From Vespula vulgaris (Eukaryota > Arthropoda > Insecta > Hymenoptera > Vespidae), in the NCBI RefSeq assembly GCF_905475345.1, contig NC_066591.1, positions 3,816,001 to 3,880,000 on the forward strand: 64,000 bases of DNA. Direction: 5' to 3'. This document shows positions 26,280 through 38,771 of this stretch, piece after piece (within the stretch, counting starts at the first letter, position 1; the number at the start of each line of letters is the position of its first letter). Below the pieces are notes generated by a model that was not told where the DNA came from, did no database searches, and saw nothing but the letters and a program-made list of their open reading frames with translations. Position numbers and translations under genes: made by a program.

Positions 26280-26372
<93 letters not shown>
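26279..26372 (+). repeat. Long pure (TTA)n array
   Basis: About 31 uninterrupted TTA units. The length and purity suggest recent expansion. Confidence 0.95.
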
Positions 26373-26429
26373 GTTTGTATGCTTGACTCGAATATAAACA
26401 CCATTACAACTATATTGGATAAATAAAAT

Positions 26430-27145
26430 AATTTTATGTCCACGTGCGCATGTGTATCATTCTGAATTAAAGGTTATATTGTATATAATTGAGATTAATT
26501 TTTTCTTCAAAAAAGAAAAAAATAAAAAATAAAAAAAAAATAAAGAAGAAAAAATATGAAATTCTGATTCAGACTAACTTCCTGTAATGAAAAAAATTAA
26601 ACAAAAAGAAATTATGGAATTCATACATTCATGGGTACGTACATGTGTATCTTTTTCAATTGAAGGTTACTTTGTATCTGATTCAGACTAACTTCTTTAA
26701 AAAAAAAAAAAAAGAAAAAAAACAGAGAGAAAGAGAGAAAAAAGAAGAAAAGAATAAAAATAAAAATAAAATATAGAATTTATACATTCATACGTGTTTA
26801 TATGTATCCTTCTGAATTAAATGTTACATTGAATTTCATTCAGATCAATTTCTTTCAATAAATAAATGAAGATAAGAAATTCATGTTAATTACCATATTA
26901 TATATAATAATAATGTAATATCTTCATTATCATATATATATACACTTTTATAACATAGTTTGTACGCACATCATTACAACTTACTTTTTCATAATAATAG
27001 TAATACGTATACTTTTATTAATTATTAATACATACTTTAATCAATTATATAATCCCAGCTAAATAGGTCTCATTCATTATATATGTATATTAGTTAAAGG
27101 CTACGTTGGATCTAATTGAAAGAAATTTTCTTTAAAAGATATTCT
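26430..27145 (+). repeat. Satellite-like degenerate tandem repeat, 4-5 copies
   Basis: A unit of roughly 155-195 bp recurs. It contains TCATACATTCAT, GTACGTACATGTGTATC, TTCTGAATTAAAGGTTACAT and GATTCAGACTAACTTCTTT in order. Copies are anchored at about 26,435, 26,618, 26,775 and a weaker one near 27,075. A partial copy (ATTCTGATTCAGACTAACTTCC) lies at 26,560. Spacers are A-rich and of varying length. Confidence 0.6.
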
Positions 27146-27173
27146 TAAAAATATATAGAGTTTTAGGTTAATT

Positions 27174-27283
27174 ATTATTTTAACAATCGCTTTTGTTTCA
27201 ATTATAATCCTTATATTAAAGATATCGTATTATTTTAACAATCGCTTTTGTTTCAATTATAATCCTTATATTAAAGATATCGT
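27174..27283 (+). repeat. Perfect 55-bp tandem duplication
   Basis: The block beginning ATTATTTTAACAATCGCTTT and ending TTAAAGATATCGT at 27,174-27,228 is repeated exactly at 27,229-27,283. Perfect identity implies a recent event. Confidence 0.9.
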
Positions 27284-28282
27284 ATGATATATATAAAATT
27301 GTATATATATATATATGATTATATATAAAAATTATATATACGTGCTATTGTATATAATATAATATATATAAAAACCTATATATATATAAATATATTATAT
27401 ATGATATTACATATAAATTATATGATGACATTATATATGATATATGAAACAAAAGAAAAGAAAAAGAATAAAAAAAAAGAAAAAAAAAGAAAATATCCAA
27501 TTAAAAAAAAAAAGATACTTATATACGTCAGAATATTCAATAAATTCAAATTCTATTGAGCTAACCTTATCACGTGATTCAAATGATATCATTTTCATTC
27601 CCTATAGCGTATCAATAAAATGTCTCTCATTGAAATATATCTCGTTGAAATATTTGATATACATATGTATATTTACTTACATAGATAGGTAAATATATAA
27701 ATTCTTGCACGAGCAGGAAAGCACTTTCTATCGAGAACGTCGAACGCGATACAATTTCACTTGTTCCGCTATACACACGTATACCCGACAAACATATACA
27801 CTACACACAAAAGATAGAGATACGTTCTAATATGGCTACGCCTTATTTCGAACGAAAGAAACGAACAGTTTCTTTTGTTCGTTGATCGGTCAACAATGAT
27901 AATGACGAAGCTCGACGACTGAATATACGTACGAGAAATCTTTCAATTCACTAACGTAAACAATATGTATAAACAATGATCTAACAATAAGAGAAAAGCG
28001 TTCTTGACGCGACGGAAGAATACTTTTACTATTTAACCTAACCTTTCACGTGTGTGTATATATATATATATATGTATGTATGTATATATGTCGAGTAACT
28101 TATATGGATATCTTTTCTCGTTTCTATTGTCCTTTGTATTCATCATAACGTTTTTCTTATTCCCTTATAATTTTTATTATGTTCTCATTGGTTAATAATT
28201 TATAATCGTATGTAGATGGCGTTATCGTTGATTCTGTTTTACGTATAACCTAATTTATGTATGTTGCTGCAACGTAAGTACA

Positions 28283-28344
<62 letters not shown>

Positions 28345-28422
28345 AGAATCAGAAGATAGTTTTTTTATCGTGAAAGTTATTACTATTGCTTGCTTAATCT
28401 ATATTAATAGAATCTATCTTAA

Positions 28423-28460
<38 letters not shown>

Positions 28461-29203
28461 TCGTAATTTTTTACCCACCCAAATATTTTCTATATTAATA
28501 CAAAAAAAAAAAAAAGAAAACAAAAATATTGTAAAGCTTGTAGGAGATAAATTTCATAAAAAAAAATTTGACACAATTATATTAAACATCATAATTCTTG
28601 AACAGCCCAAAATACTTTCTATATTGTTATTAATAAAAAAATAAATAAATAAATAAATAAAGAAAGAAAGAAAATGTTGGAAACTTTATAAACGTAAATA
28701 TCAAATAAAAAAGTCGATGTATAGTTACTATTAAATAGTTCCGGGTTCGTGGGACGATGTTGGTCACGCGATTCACGCGCTTACCTTAATAATTAACTGT
28801 AAGAGAATGAGAGAAGAACTTCGAAGGGCTCCCTCTTATATGTTAGAAATACCTTTAAGAAATCCCTCCAAGGAAGTTGATGATGTTAGGTTGCTCGGTA
28901 ATGCAATCGTGTGTCGTTGACTAACCATCTTCACTATTTTTTCTTTCTCTTCCTTTTTTCCTTCTTTTTCTGCTACTTTTCAAGCTCCGCACGAAGTACA
29001 TTTGCGAACGAGACGAATTTACGAACGAAGTACGTTTGTACACGACTACGATGATCAAATCAATTTCTTATTTGACCGTTATAAAAAAGTACGTTATAAA
29101 AAATAAACGTATGATACTCGATGTAAAGATTTTTAACTAGAAATAAAAAAAAAAAAAATAAAAAAGAAAATGATTAAAGAGATTTTTTCTTTATTTGTTC
29201 TTA

Positions 29204-29242
<39 letters not shown>

Positions 29243-30514
29243 AAGAAATATTTATAAGCAAATCGTAAACATTAAAAGAAAATAGTAACAAAATTATTTA
29301 CGTTGTAGGTTCACTCGACCGATTTGATTATTTATTATACATTTAATTAAGTTGATTTTTTTTCTCATGAAAATGCACACTTTCGTATCACTTTCTTTTA
29401 AATAATTAGTTTGATTAATTATTCTTCATACTCTCAATCACGTAAATGTATTTCTGATCGATTTATTTTCATTCTAATTTTGAAAAGATTCACTAATTAG
29501 TTTACTGCTGCCATCTGTTCATTAATATCATTCTGCTAACATAACTTAGATGGTATAACATCCGACTCGAAAGAATAAACGAAGAAATGATATCTTCTTT
29601 ATCTTCCAGTTAAGTACTACAGTCGGTAAAGTCATTTTATGGTAACAAAAAATAAACGTTTTACGATAGGAAAGAAAACTGTTAAAAATATGTACAGTCT
29701 TATTCAGTTTGAAACAGAATTATATAAAATTATTCTAATGCATGAAATAATTAAAACGAACTAATTAATAATTTTTTATTATAACATTACGAAAATTCAT
29801 ATAGATAATCATGCATATGAATACAAATTTTACAAATTTGTATAGTCGATAAAGAAATTAGAACTATCGGTAACTAAGAACGTCACGTATCATCAAGATC
29901 TAACGTATCTTAACGAAAATTAATCACTGACATACAATCTTACATATGTCCCTTCGTGAATCTTATATATGTACATTATTCGGTGTGAAGTTTACTGATT
30001 AGAACATATTGGAACAACGTGAATAAAAGTAATTAGCGAATAACCGACGTAAACGTTTCAAAGACAAACTTTACGATCCGAGGTTCGAATTTCATTATAA
30101 ATTCAATAGAATATATCGTTACCATCTTTTAACGTTGAAAAATAACCTCTCTTTTCGTAAAAATTTTGTGAAAAAGTAACGGATAAAGAAAGAAAGAAAG
30201 AAGAATAGTGGTAAAGGAGAACGTAACAAATGGGTCGAATATTTTAACATTCGTTAACGTAGTCGATAACGATCTCGCGTTTCATTTTTGAAGCCTTTGT
30301 TAAAAGTGATAATTGGGTTAATTTTAACAGTTATTAATTAGTGCAAAGTGATTAGCAATAATTGGTTGGTCTGTTTATCCTTGAAAAAGTATGATGATAA
30401 AAAGATGTACTGGATTAGTGGAATACATTACTTCATTTAATTTATATTTATTTCAAATTTCCCGCCTATTGGTACGTATGAAAATTATATATTCAGAACT
30501 ACTCGAATCAAATG

Positions 30515-30556
<42 letters not shown>

Positions 30557-31522
30557 TATTGTTTAACATTAAATACCTCCAAGCAGTATATCAAATATCA
30601 ATGCAAATATGCAAGTACGAAAATATGCAAGTAAGATAGACGTGAACGTTATGATTATATACCTTGACCTTCAGTATCAGATCCTTTTAGTCTGTTTAAC
30701 TTTACTCTGATTGAAGATATCAATTATTCGATCTAAAAATTATTTTAGTAGAACAAAAATGAAAAAAAAAATAAAATAAAATAAAATAAAATAATAATAC
30801 GAAAGATATATGCCAAGACCAGAGAATACAATTAATTTTTGTATCTCGATTGAAAATCAATTGATGTTAATATATGACCATGTGATTATGTAATATGTAA
30901 CGTAAAAGACATATAAATGTTTTTTTCATATATTGAACAGATGTAAAAGAAACTATGTCCAAAAGAAGTGTACATAACCAAGAAAATATATATATATATA
31001 TATATATGGCTGTAAAAATAACTAAAAAAATAATATTCAACTAAATAATAGTAACATCATACAAGAATATCAGAGGATATATATAAACGTCTCTCTAGTC
31101 GAAGGCTGTTAATGACCACACTTATATATATACATACATATATATGTGTGTATATATATATATATGCATCGCGTTATATCTCGTCACGTGAAACATGTCT
31201 CTTTTACTCCTGCATATTTGATCACGAGGCAGATGCAATCGTAACTGCTACTGGTAGGTCGGTAACCCAATGCATTTTTCCTTATTATCGACTAAAGTAC
31301 TTAGCGGTTACAACTTTGCTTATAAACTTTCGAAGAAAGTTTCTGTAGTTATATTCGAATTATTTTATCATTTCGCCCTTTTACATCATAACTTTTAATT
31401 GAAAAAGTGATATATTTATTCAAGTGATATTCGACATGAAAATTTTTTGATAATCAAAGATTATTATTTTAAAAATTATATCTTTCTTTCTCTTTAGTTT
31501 TGTTTTATCAAATATGTGTATG

Positions 31523-31554
<32 letters not shown>

Positions 31555-32130
31555 TGTATATATATATATATATTGTTGCATGCAAAGATTATTTGTTGAT
31601 TATTTGTTACTTTATTATTATTTCATTTATTTATTGTTAGAAAATTTGTAGAAAATTAAACTAAATTTTATATACATACGTATATTTCTATATACATATG
31701 TGTATATATACATATATACACATATATTATATATACATATATATATATATATGAACGTGTATGTGTATGGATAACCTAGATAAATTTTTTCTAACCTCCT
31801 TCTAACGTAAAATACAAATAAGACTTTACATATTATATCTAAAGTTAATGAAAGAATAACAAATGCACATAAATCAATATATATATATATATATATATAC
31901 TAATCGATCTCAACATAAACAATAATAATAATTAAAATTCAAATAAATAAAATGTACTTAGTTACATTTTTCATATCTTTCGTTTTATGCATATAAACAT
32001 TCGTAAGATGTAAAATTATATAGTAAAATGTAGTCGCAGCTTCGATTTGATTTTTGTTTCTTTTTCTTTTTTATTACTATTACTATTTTCTTTCTTTCTT
32101 TTTTTTTTTTATCTTAATACTTTCGTAGTA
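27284..32130. other. Noncoding stretch, heavily (TA)n
   Basis: No gene recognised. It contains long (TA)n runs at 28,285-28,341, 28,424-28,455 and 30,517-30,554, (CT)n at 29,205-29,243 and (TATG)n at 31,515-31,560. Less repetitive patches lie at 27,700-28,030, 28,735-28,930 and 31,170-31,350. A motif like GTAGATGGCG sits near 28,213. On the minus strand, 28,785-28,796 is a 12-base block between a good acceptor and a good donor. Confidence 0.55.
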
Positions 32131-32400
32131 CTCAAGATGGCGTCGATATGATGGCTCCTTCCTTCTCTCTTCCTCTCGATATGGTTTGTTGGGATTGTTT
32201 TCACTTCCCGCAGGACGGGAAGAAAACGTTAGGCGCCCCTTCCGCCCCGTAACGTCGAAACTCGACCTTCTGATACTCTCCGACAGAGACGGGAGCGGTC
32301 GGATGTGTTTAGGGTCAATTTGTCTATTATCTCGTTGTCAGTTTTATTTATTATACATACATCTAACGTCTCCCACGAGTACCGAGTGATACGTGAGATC
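32131..32400. promoter_or_regulatory. GC-richer island with AAGATGGCG motif
   Basis: Contains CAAGATGGCGTCGATATG at 32,134 and GGCGCCCCTTCCGCCCCG near 32,231. A 67-codon + frame begins at 32,186 but shows no domain. A promoter-proximal or 5'-UTR role is plausible from composition only. Confidence 0.25.
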
Positions 32401-32583
32401 TTTTAACATATGTAACATTTTCTTCGAAAAATTATCAACCAAAAAAGAAACGATAAGAAAATTTCATTTTCTCGAGAAAGTTAGAAAATAATTTTTATTG
32501 GATTAGATCGTTCAATTAGGAAAGGGAAGAAGAAAATGAAAGAAAAAAAATTAATAAGACGTAGAATTGTTTTGTGGAAGAAA

Positions 32584-32587
<4 letters not shown>

Positions 32588-32625
<38 letters not shown>

Positions 32626-32780
32626 TAGATCAGATGATATACAATTTGAATTAAAAGAAAAATTTATGAGAAGGGATGTTACAGTAGGCGCCACTCGTCG
32701 ATACGTCACTGTCATTCTCGTCTATAAGTAAAAGAGAAAGAGAATGTGAAAGAGAGAGAGAGAGAGAAGAGAGAGAGGGA

Positions 32781-32826
<46 letters not shown>
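32588..32826 (+). repeat. Clustered (GA)n runs
   Basis: Two pure (GA)n blocks (32,591-32,620 and about 32,786-32,824) with shorter ones between. The unique stretch between them carries GTAGGCGCCACTCGTCGATA. Confidence 0.9.
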
Positions 32827-32827
<1 letters not shown>

Positions 32828-33250
32828 TGAGAATGCGCGTACTAAGAGAATCGCAAATTCGTTGCTCGAATGATAGAAGTATTAAAAGTGAAATAACTTT
32901 TTGATACTTAATTTAACAAAAAGAAAAAAGAATCTACAAGTTTACACTTTTACATAAATTCGATCGCATAATAACACGAATTTTTTGTCATACAAAATGC
33001 TAGATATAAAATAAAAACGCAAAATTATTCTTTCATATTCTGTCATGTAATACGAATATTTTTTATTAGAAAAAAAAAATAATAAATAAATAAATAAATA
33101 AATTACTATCAGTCGGACAAATAGGACGAGAAAATTGTACTTACTTAATTCATCATACCTAATCTAATTTTTTTCATTAGAAAAAAAGATCTACGAAATG
33201 CATATGAATTTATAGGTTAGAAAACATTCGTTATTAATATCGTATATTAA

Positions 33251-33301
<51 letters not shown>

Positions 33302-33394
33302 AAAAAAGAAAAGAGAGAAAAAGAAAAAGAAAAAGAAATATATTTATTCTTGATCTTCTCCCTTTATTAGATACGAGGATCAAGCAGGAAAAGA

Positions 33395-33680
33395 AGTGGG
33401 GGAAAGAAAAAAGGAGGTGGGGGTGAGGGCTGGCAACACGGTGAGTGCGTGTTCCGTCGTTGCTGTCATCTCTCTCTCTCTTTCTCTCTCTCTCGCTCGC
33501 ACTCTCTTTCTTTCTTACTGTCTATCTCTATCTCTCTTAGTTTCTCCTTCCCACCGGTAGAGGTAGTAAGGGTGGGGAGAACTACACTCGGAGTGCACAG
33601 AAACGCGACAGTTAATCCTCGCGCGTTTACGGGGTCGTATACTCGATCGGAGAAGCGAGAGAAAGCAAATTCGTTAGGGG
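33395..33680 (+). promoter_or_regulatory. GC-richer island, possible upstream 5' exon or promoter
   Basis: G-rich sequence leads to CACGGTGAGTGCG, which resembles a splice donor at 33,441. After a (CT)n stretch comes a unique block with CCACCGGTAGAGGTAG and TTAATCCTCGCGCGTTTACG. No complete frame is convincing. It lies upstream of, and on the same strand as, the large gene at 45.7 kb, so a noncoding first exon of that gene is conceivable but unproven. Confidence 0.2.
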
Positions 33681-33865
33681 AGAGTTTCATTTTCTCTTTT
33701 TCAACATTTTCCATTTTTTCCATACTTCGTTCCTTTTTTTTTTCTTTTTTTTTCATTCTCTTTGCCGTTCAATAAATCGTTCTCTTACGGGTTTATCTTT
33801 ATCGTGACTTTACAATCGATTATCGAAGGAAGTAGAACATATACGTTGGATTTAAAATTAATAAC

Positions 33866-33902
<37 letters not shown>

Positions 33903-34084
33903 CATATTTTGAAGGATCCAAATTCTAAAAGGAACAATGGCAACACGTCTTTGCTGACTCCTACGATCTTTTTTTTGTAAGTAATTATGCCACATATAAT
34001 CAATCGAGATGTTATCTCACATTTTCGTGTTAAAGAAAATTAAATGAAGAAGACAAAAAAAAAGAAAAATTTAACAACAATCTA

Positions 34085-34115
<31 letters not shown>

Positions 34116-34613
34116 CACGTACATACGAATTCTATTGTCGAACGAAATGATTAATTAATCGGTACGATAGATTACACGTATAATTCTATACGATACATCG
34201 AATATTGTCCTAACCTCAAAAAAAAAAAAGAAAAAGAAATGGATTAAAACAATACAAATTTGCACATACAAATGACAATATCTTGTGACGAGCTTTTTAC
34301 TATAGTTATAGTCTCGTCGTTATCGTCGAAGTGTATGAGTTATCGTCGTTGACACGTTAAAAATAGAAAAGAAAAGAAAAAAAAAAAAAAAGAAAGGAAA
34401 ACAAGAAAAGGAAGAAATAAAAATAGAAAACTGTTTCAATCTCTTTTCCACCCACCCTAGTTTTTCTTTTTCATTACAATTACGACAATGTGAAAGCACT
34501 TTGATACGTACTTTATATTAAGAGGACACACGTGGTCCTTTTTATCTTCCTTTTTCTCGAAACGTTGAAATGTGACGTTGAAATATGTATATAAGAATTA
34601 TATGAAAAGTATA
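33681..34613. other. Noncoding spacer
   Basis: T-rich, with (GA)n at 33,868-33,899 and (CA)n(TA)n at 34,084-34,116. No supported gene. Confidence 0.6.
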
Positions 34614-34784
34614 TTAGAATGAACGAGAGAGAACGTTGTTGTTCTCTCTCGTATTATACCAATCTTTCGACGCTAATTGTCGTACTTCGCGTACGACGTG
34701 CCGCATATCTGGTTTCAACTGGCCGACTTTGTTTACCTTGCATAAATTCGAGATCTTGCCTATAAGACCCACTGCCATCATCAT
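34614..34784 (-). CDS. Small minus-strand ORF or exon, unknown product
   Basis: From ATG at 34,784-34,782 this frame runs 56 codons to TAA at 34,616-34,614. It starts MMMAVGLIGKISNLCKVNKV, continues GQLKPDMRHVVREVRQLASK, then DWYNT. Composition is balanced and suggests an amphipathic helix (DMRHVVREVRQLA). The frame stays open upstream to an acceptor-like TATAG at about 34,809. Possible donors lie inside it (TGCAAG|GTAAAC and GATTG|GTATAA). The family is not recognised. The strand and position fit a transcript from the minus-strand promoter-like site at 37.1 kb, but no splice link is shown. Confidence 0.3.
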   Translation of the reverse strand: MMMAVGLIGKISNLCKVNKVGQLKPDMRHVVREVRQLASKDWYNTRENNNVLSRSF

Positions 34785-35113
34785 ATATGAGCTTCCGATA
34801 ACGTTTCTATAATCTTATATATGAATATATGTGTGTGTGTGTGTGTTTATGTATATATGTATATATATATATACACATCTATCTGTCGTTTCCCTTTTCT
34901 GTATCACTAATAATTTCTAATCAATTTCATTCTTTTCTTTTCGTTTTTTTTCTTCTTCTTTTTCTTCATCTTTAATTTTGAGTAATCAGAATATTTACTT
35001 TGTATTATATGAATAATTTTATTCATTCATTTTTTTTTTTATTATCGTTATCGTTATCGTTGTTATTGTTATTTATTTATATTATATGCATGTAGATTTG
35101 CAAAAAAAAAAAG
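34785..35113. other. Noncoding spacer
   Basis: (GT)n/(TA)n near 34,830-34,875 and T-rich sequence. No supported gene. Confidence 0.6.
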
Positions 35114-35185
35114 TGGACCGGCCGAGATTCGAACCTGAAATTACTAATTCGTGTACTGTCTTAGTCAAAAGAGCAACTATTTTAT
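35114..35185 (-). tRNA. tRNA-like fragment, probably a pseudo-tRNA
   Basis: On the minus strand the 3' part reads CAGGTTCGAATCTCGGCCGG followed by TCCA, a good T-loop (TTCGAAT) and a tRNA-like 3' end. Upstream, TAGTTGCTCTTTTGACTAAG is only loosely D-arm-like. No 5' acceptor half pairs with CCGGTCC, and the anticodon stem is poor. It is best read as a decayed tRNA or a tRNA-derived fragment. The isotype is not assignable. Confidence 0.3.
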
Positions 35186-35255
35186 GTTTCTGATATGTGT
35201 GATATAAAAAATATTCAATTTTTTAATAATTGATAAATTTAATATATATTCAATT

Positions 35256-35290
<35 letters not shown>

Positions 35291-35656
35291 TTAATTTAGA
35301 ATAATCTATAAAAATTGTACACACTTCTACTTAATTGGCGCTTAATTTCAAATTTGTACGAACGCATTATATTTTTGAATCACCAAATTCAATAAGTTTG
35401 TTTTTTTTTTTTAATCTAAAAATCGTACAATTCTAATCTAAAGTTATACAAATTAGTGATTGACATTATGATAATCTTTGAATTTTTATTAATATTAAAA
35501 ATTTTAATTAAATTATAGCATTCTGCAATATTTGTCAGTCATATAAAATATACGTTAGGAAAGAAAATTCTAAGAAATTAATATGCTTAATTCGTTATCC
35601 AATGAAAAGATAAAAGATAGATAGATAGATAAATACGTAGAGAAAGATAGAGAGAG

Positions 35657-35701
<45 letters not shown>

Positions 35702-36061
35702 GAGAAATAATATCCATACATAAGTAAAAAACAATATTTCCAAGTAAAAAGAATCTCTCTCTCTCTCTCTTTCTCTCTTTGTAAAGATGCGTCATTTAAT
35801 AAATTTAGTCACGTGCATCGTTGCACACGAGTCGCTAATGCACGCGTATCGTGTCTAATTAATCGATTCGTTTCACGAGCCACACGATGCTTATGTTACA
35901 CGGGCCAACTTCCTCGCTACAAATCAGATACTTTTGTTTGGACAATAAAAAAGAGAGAGAAAAAAAATGAAAAATAAAAAGAAAAAGAAAGAAAAAAAAA
36001 AGAAAAAACGTACGCGTGCGCTATCACGAGTGCGTATTTCAACATGAACATAGAAAGAGAT

Positions 36062-36115
<54 letters not shown>

Positions 36116-36778
36116 GGAGAGGATAAAGAGAGATAGAGAGAACATGTTCAAATGCTTAAGGTTACGAATACTACGTGCCATGACTCATTATAATTTTTTG
36201 TATGAACAGTAAAATAACACACACATATATATATGTATATACATAGATACATATACGTACACATAGAAACCTGTCGTTATGAATGGCCGTAGCCATTTGT
36301 TTTGCTATAATATTCAATGCAACGAACCGGATAATCTTTTCAATGACTTGTAATATAATCTGCGAAGCGCATATAAACAAATATTATAAAAAAGAACGTA
36401 AAACAGAGTTATTATGAATTATTCATTATTGTCATAGAGATATGTACAGATACGTTCTATAAGTATAATCAATGTTTAGAAGTATGAAAATGTAACGAAT
36501 CCTTTTATATTTCATCATCGAATTTTTAACTACGATTAAAACGATTATCTTGTTCGATTGTGTAAATTTGTTAAGAGCGATTAATTGAAATTGTTCAAAA
36601 CGTTCAAAAAGCAATGTCAAAAAAAAGAAAAAAAATTAAAAATAAATATCAATGGTGAATCCGTGAAGCATCGACGTTGTACGAAAAGAAGATATGCAAT
36701 AAGAACAGAAGAAAAGAAAAAGAGAAAGGAAATGAAAGCAAGTCTGCAAATTAGAGAAAATTAAGATTTATTAAAAAA

Positions 36779-36813
<35 letters not shown>

Positions 36814-36957
36814 GTAAGTAAAAAATAAAAAGAAAGAAAGAAAGACAACGAAAACAAATCTACCATTTAGAGAAAACTAAAATTTATTATAAAAAAAAAA
36901 GAAATGAATCTAAAATAAAATTAAATTAATTAAAGACAAAAAATATAATGAGATCGC

Positions 36958-36997
<40 letters not shown>

Positions 36998-37045
36998 TCT
37001 CTCATATGTCAAAGTAATATAGAAACGTAGATATTACGATGACCC
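35186..37045. other. Noncoding stretch with (GA)n runs
   Basis: Contains (TA)n at 35,256-35,288, (GA)n at 35,648-35,697, 35,754-35,770 (as CT) and 36,068-36,113, (AAAT)n at 36,772-36,815 and (TA)n at 36,961-36,995. A unique GC-richer patch lies at 35,810-35,915. No supported gene. Confidence 0.6.
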
Positions 37046-37173
37046 ACTCACCGGTTTAGCTCGATATATCGATCTTCCGGCAACAAAAGGAGGAGGAACG
37101 GAGCACGCGGCCTGGCGTCCTAGGCCGTGACGAAAGCAACCAGAGCAAACTGAGAATGTACCTCCCTTTTATA
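37046..37173 (-). promoter_or_regulatory. Minus-strand core promoter and first exon candidate
   Basis: On the minus strand a perfect TATAAAAGG (37,173-37,165) is followed about 20 bases later by TCTCAGTTTG, matching the arthropod initiator TCAGT (37,153-37,149). A GC-rich stretch of about 100 bases then ends in a strong donor, AAACCG|GTGAGTGGG (GT at 37,051). This is the best promoter-plus-splice-donor arrangement in the upstream 45 kb. One frame is open across the exon (ending RSIYRAKP) but has no ATG, so it would be 5' UTR. TATA-to-initiator spacing is slightly short. Confidence 0.35.
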
Positions 37174-38248
37174 TAATAATACCATATATACGTGTGACAT
37201 ATGTACACACTTTTACTTTTTTTCAATTTCTTTCAACTCTTCTTTTCCTCCTTTCTCTCTCTCTCTCTCTCTCTCTTTTTTTCTTTTTTCTTTTTTGTAA
37301 CTTCACATAATCCTGTGGAATTGTATCAATCAAAATTTTAAATACAATACATTGACCTCGACTGTTTTTAACGCGTGTTAGAGAACGTACATACGTGTGT
37401 ATTCAATTCTTCTTCTTCTTTTTTTTTTTTCATTTTTTTTTTCTATTTTTATTTCTCTTTCATCTTTTTTCCCCACGAAAAATGTGAAATTTTTTTCATA
37501 AAATATTTTCAAGTACATTGACCTCGAATCATGCTCTCAACGCGTATGAAAAATATCTGTGTTCTGTGTACTTAGAGAGATACATACATATAGTATATAC
37601 ATACCTTCACTTTTTTACAAATTCTTTTGATATCATGAAAAAGGTTGAATTTTCATCGAAAGATATTAATCAAGTTCATTGCCCTGGGACATTATACGAT
37701 CGATCGAAAATATTGATAAGGTAGATAGATAGTCGACGAGATCGACTGACCTCTTTGATCGTCTTTTGTCAAATGATTTGACTTTTGACCTCTCCGAAGA
37801 GATCACATACGATATTTGTACGTTATCGAATTCTTTTATCTTTTATCGGATCATCATATATTATATTTTTTATTTCAATGAAATTTCTTTTTCTCTTTTT
37901 TATCGTATTTTATCTTTTCGTTTTTAAATGAAAACGTAATTTTTGTTGATACGAAAAGAGCCTTCGTGAAAATTCAAGAAACATTGAAAATCTATTCTGA
38001 AAGAGAAAGAAAGAAAGGATAAAAAAAAGAAACAAGTAAAATTATAAGTCATATAAAAACTTTGATAATAATTCATACGGAAGAGAAGGTCGATAAGTCG
38101 GAGATAAGATCAGCGAGCAAGCAAAGCGAGTAATAATCGATAAAGCATACTTAAGATAATGAGCTTTTAATGTGTATGAATGAATACGGTATTCAAATTT
38201 ATCGCTTCAATTTGCAAATTTAAAATTTATACATATGGAATAAGTATA
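37174..38248. other. Noncoding spacer
   Basis: T-rich with (CT)n at 37,255-37,275. A motif pair, ATTGACCTCGA, occurs near 37,350 and again near 37,517, each followed by CAACGCGT- or AACGCGTG-like sequence, suggesting a small diverged duplication of about 165 bp. No gene. Confidence 0.5.
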
Positions 38249-38462
38249 GGATGGGCCGTATGTTCTTAGATAATCTTCAAAATCGATTAATCCTTTTTTA
38301 AGACTATTCAGGCTTGTAATTATGTTTGTAGCTTTGCAAACTAGAGTTTGTAGTTTTTTGATTTGGTAAAAAAGAAAAAGAAAAAAAAAATGAAAATGAA
38401 AAAATTCTCGAAAAGGAGTAATTAATTTTTACTATCACTTAGGAACATTTGGCACCATTCTG
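38249..38462 (+). mobile_element. MITE-like element, family copy 4 (best preserved)
   Basis: The left end reads TAGGATGGGCCGTATGTTCT and the right end, reverse-complemented, CAGAATGGTGCCAAATGTTC. Interior blocks AAAATCGATTAATCC, GCTTGTAATTATGTTTGTAG, CAAACTAGAGTTTGTAG and TTCTCGAAAAGGAGTAATTA recur in other copies. About 214 bp, noncoding. Confidence 0.6.
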
Positions 38463-38730
38463 TGTGTATGTATGATTATAGAAAATTATACCATATGCTA
38501 TGTGACTTATTAAACACATATGTTGTGCAAACATATGAATATATATATACATCATGTACTGTTTAACGAGGAGTAAAATGTATATATGAAAACGCACCTG
38601 CGTGCGATCGTTCTAACTTATCGATTCGACTAAACTATCACGAGGTAAAAATAAGATAATGAAATGACACCATTAAATAATTTACCTTTAATGATTTATT
38701 ATTATATTTGTCTAAAAAATTTTTATTGAT

Positions 38731-38771
<41 letters not shown>

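Noticed and set aside
33466..33775. Overlapping 96-108 codon frames on both strands
   Set aside because: Dominated by (CT)n-encoded Ser/Leu and Glu/Arg repeats; only the unique GC-rich core was kept as a possible regulatory island.
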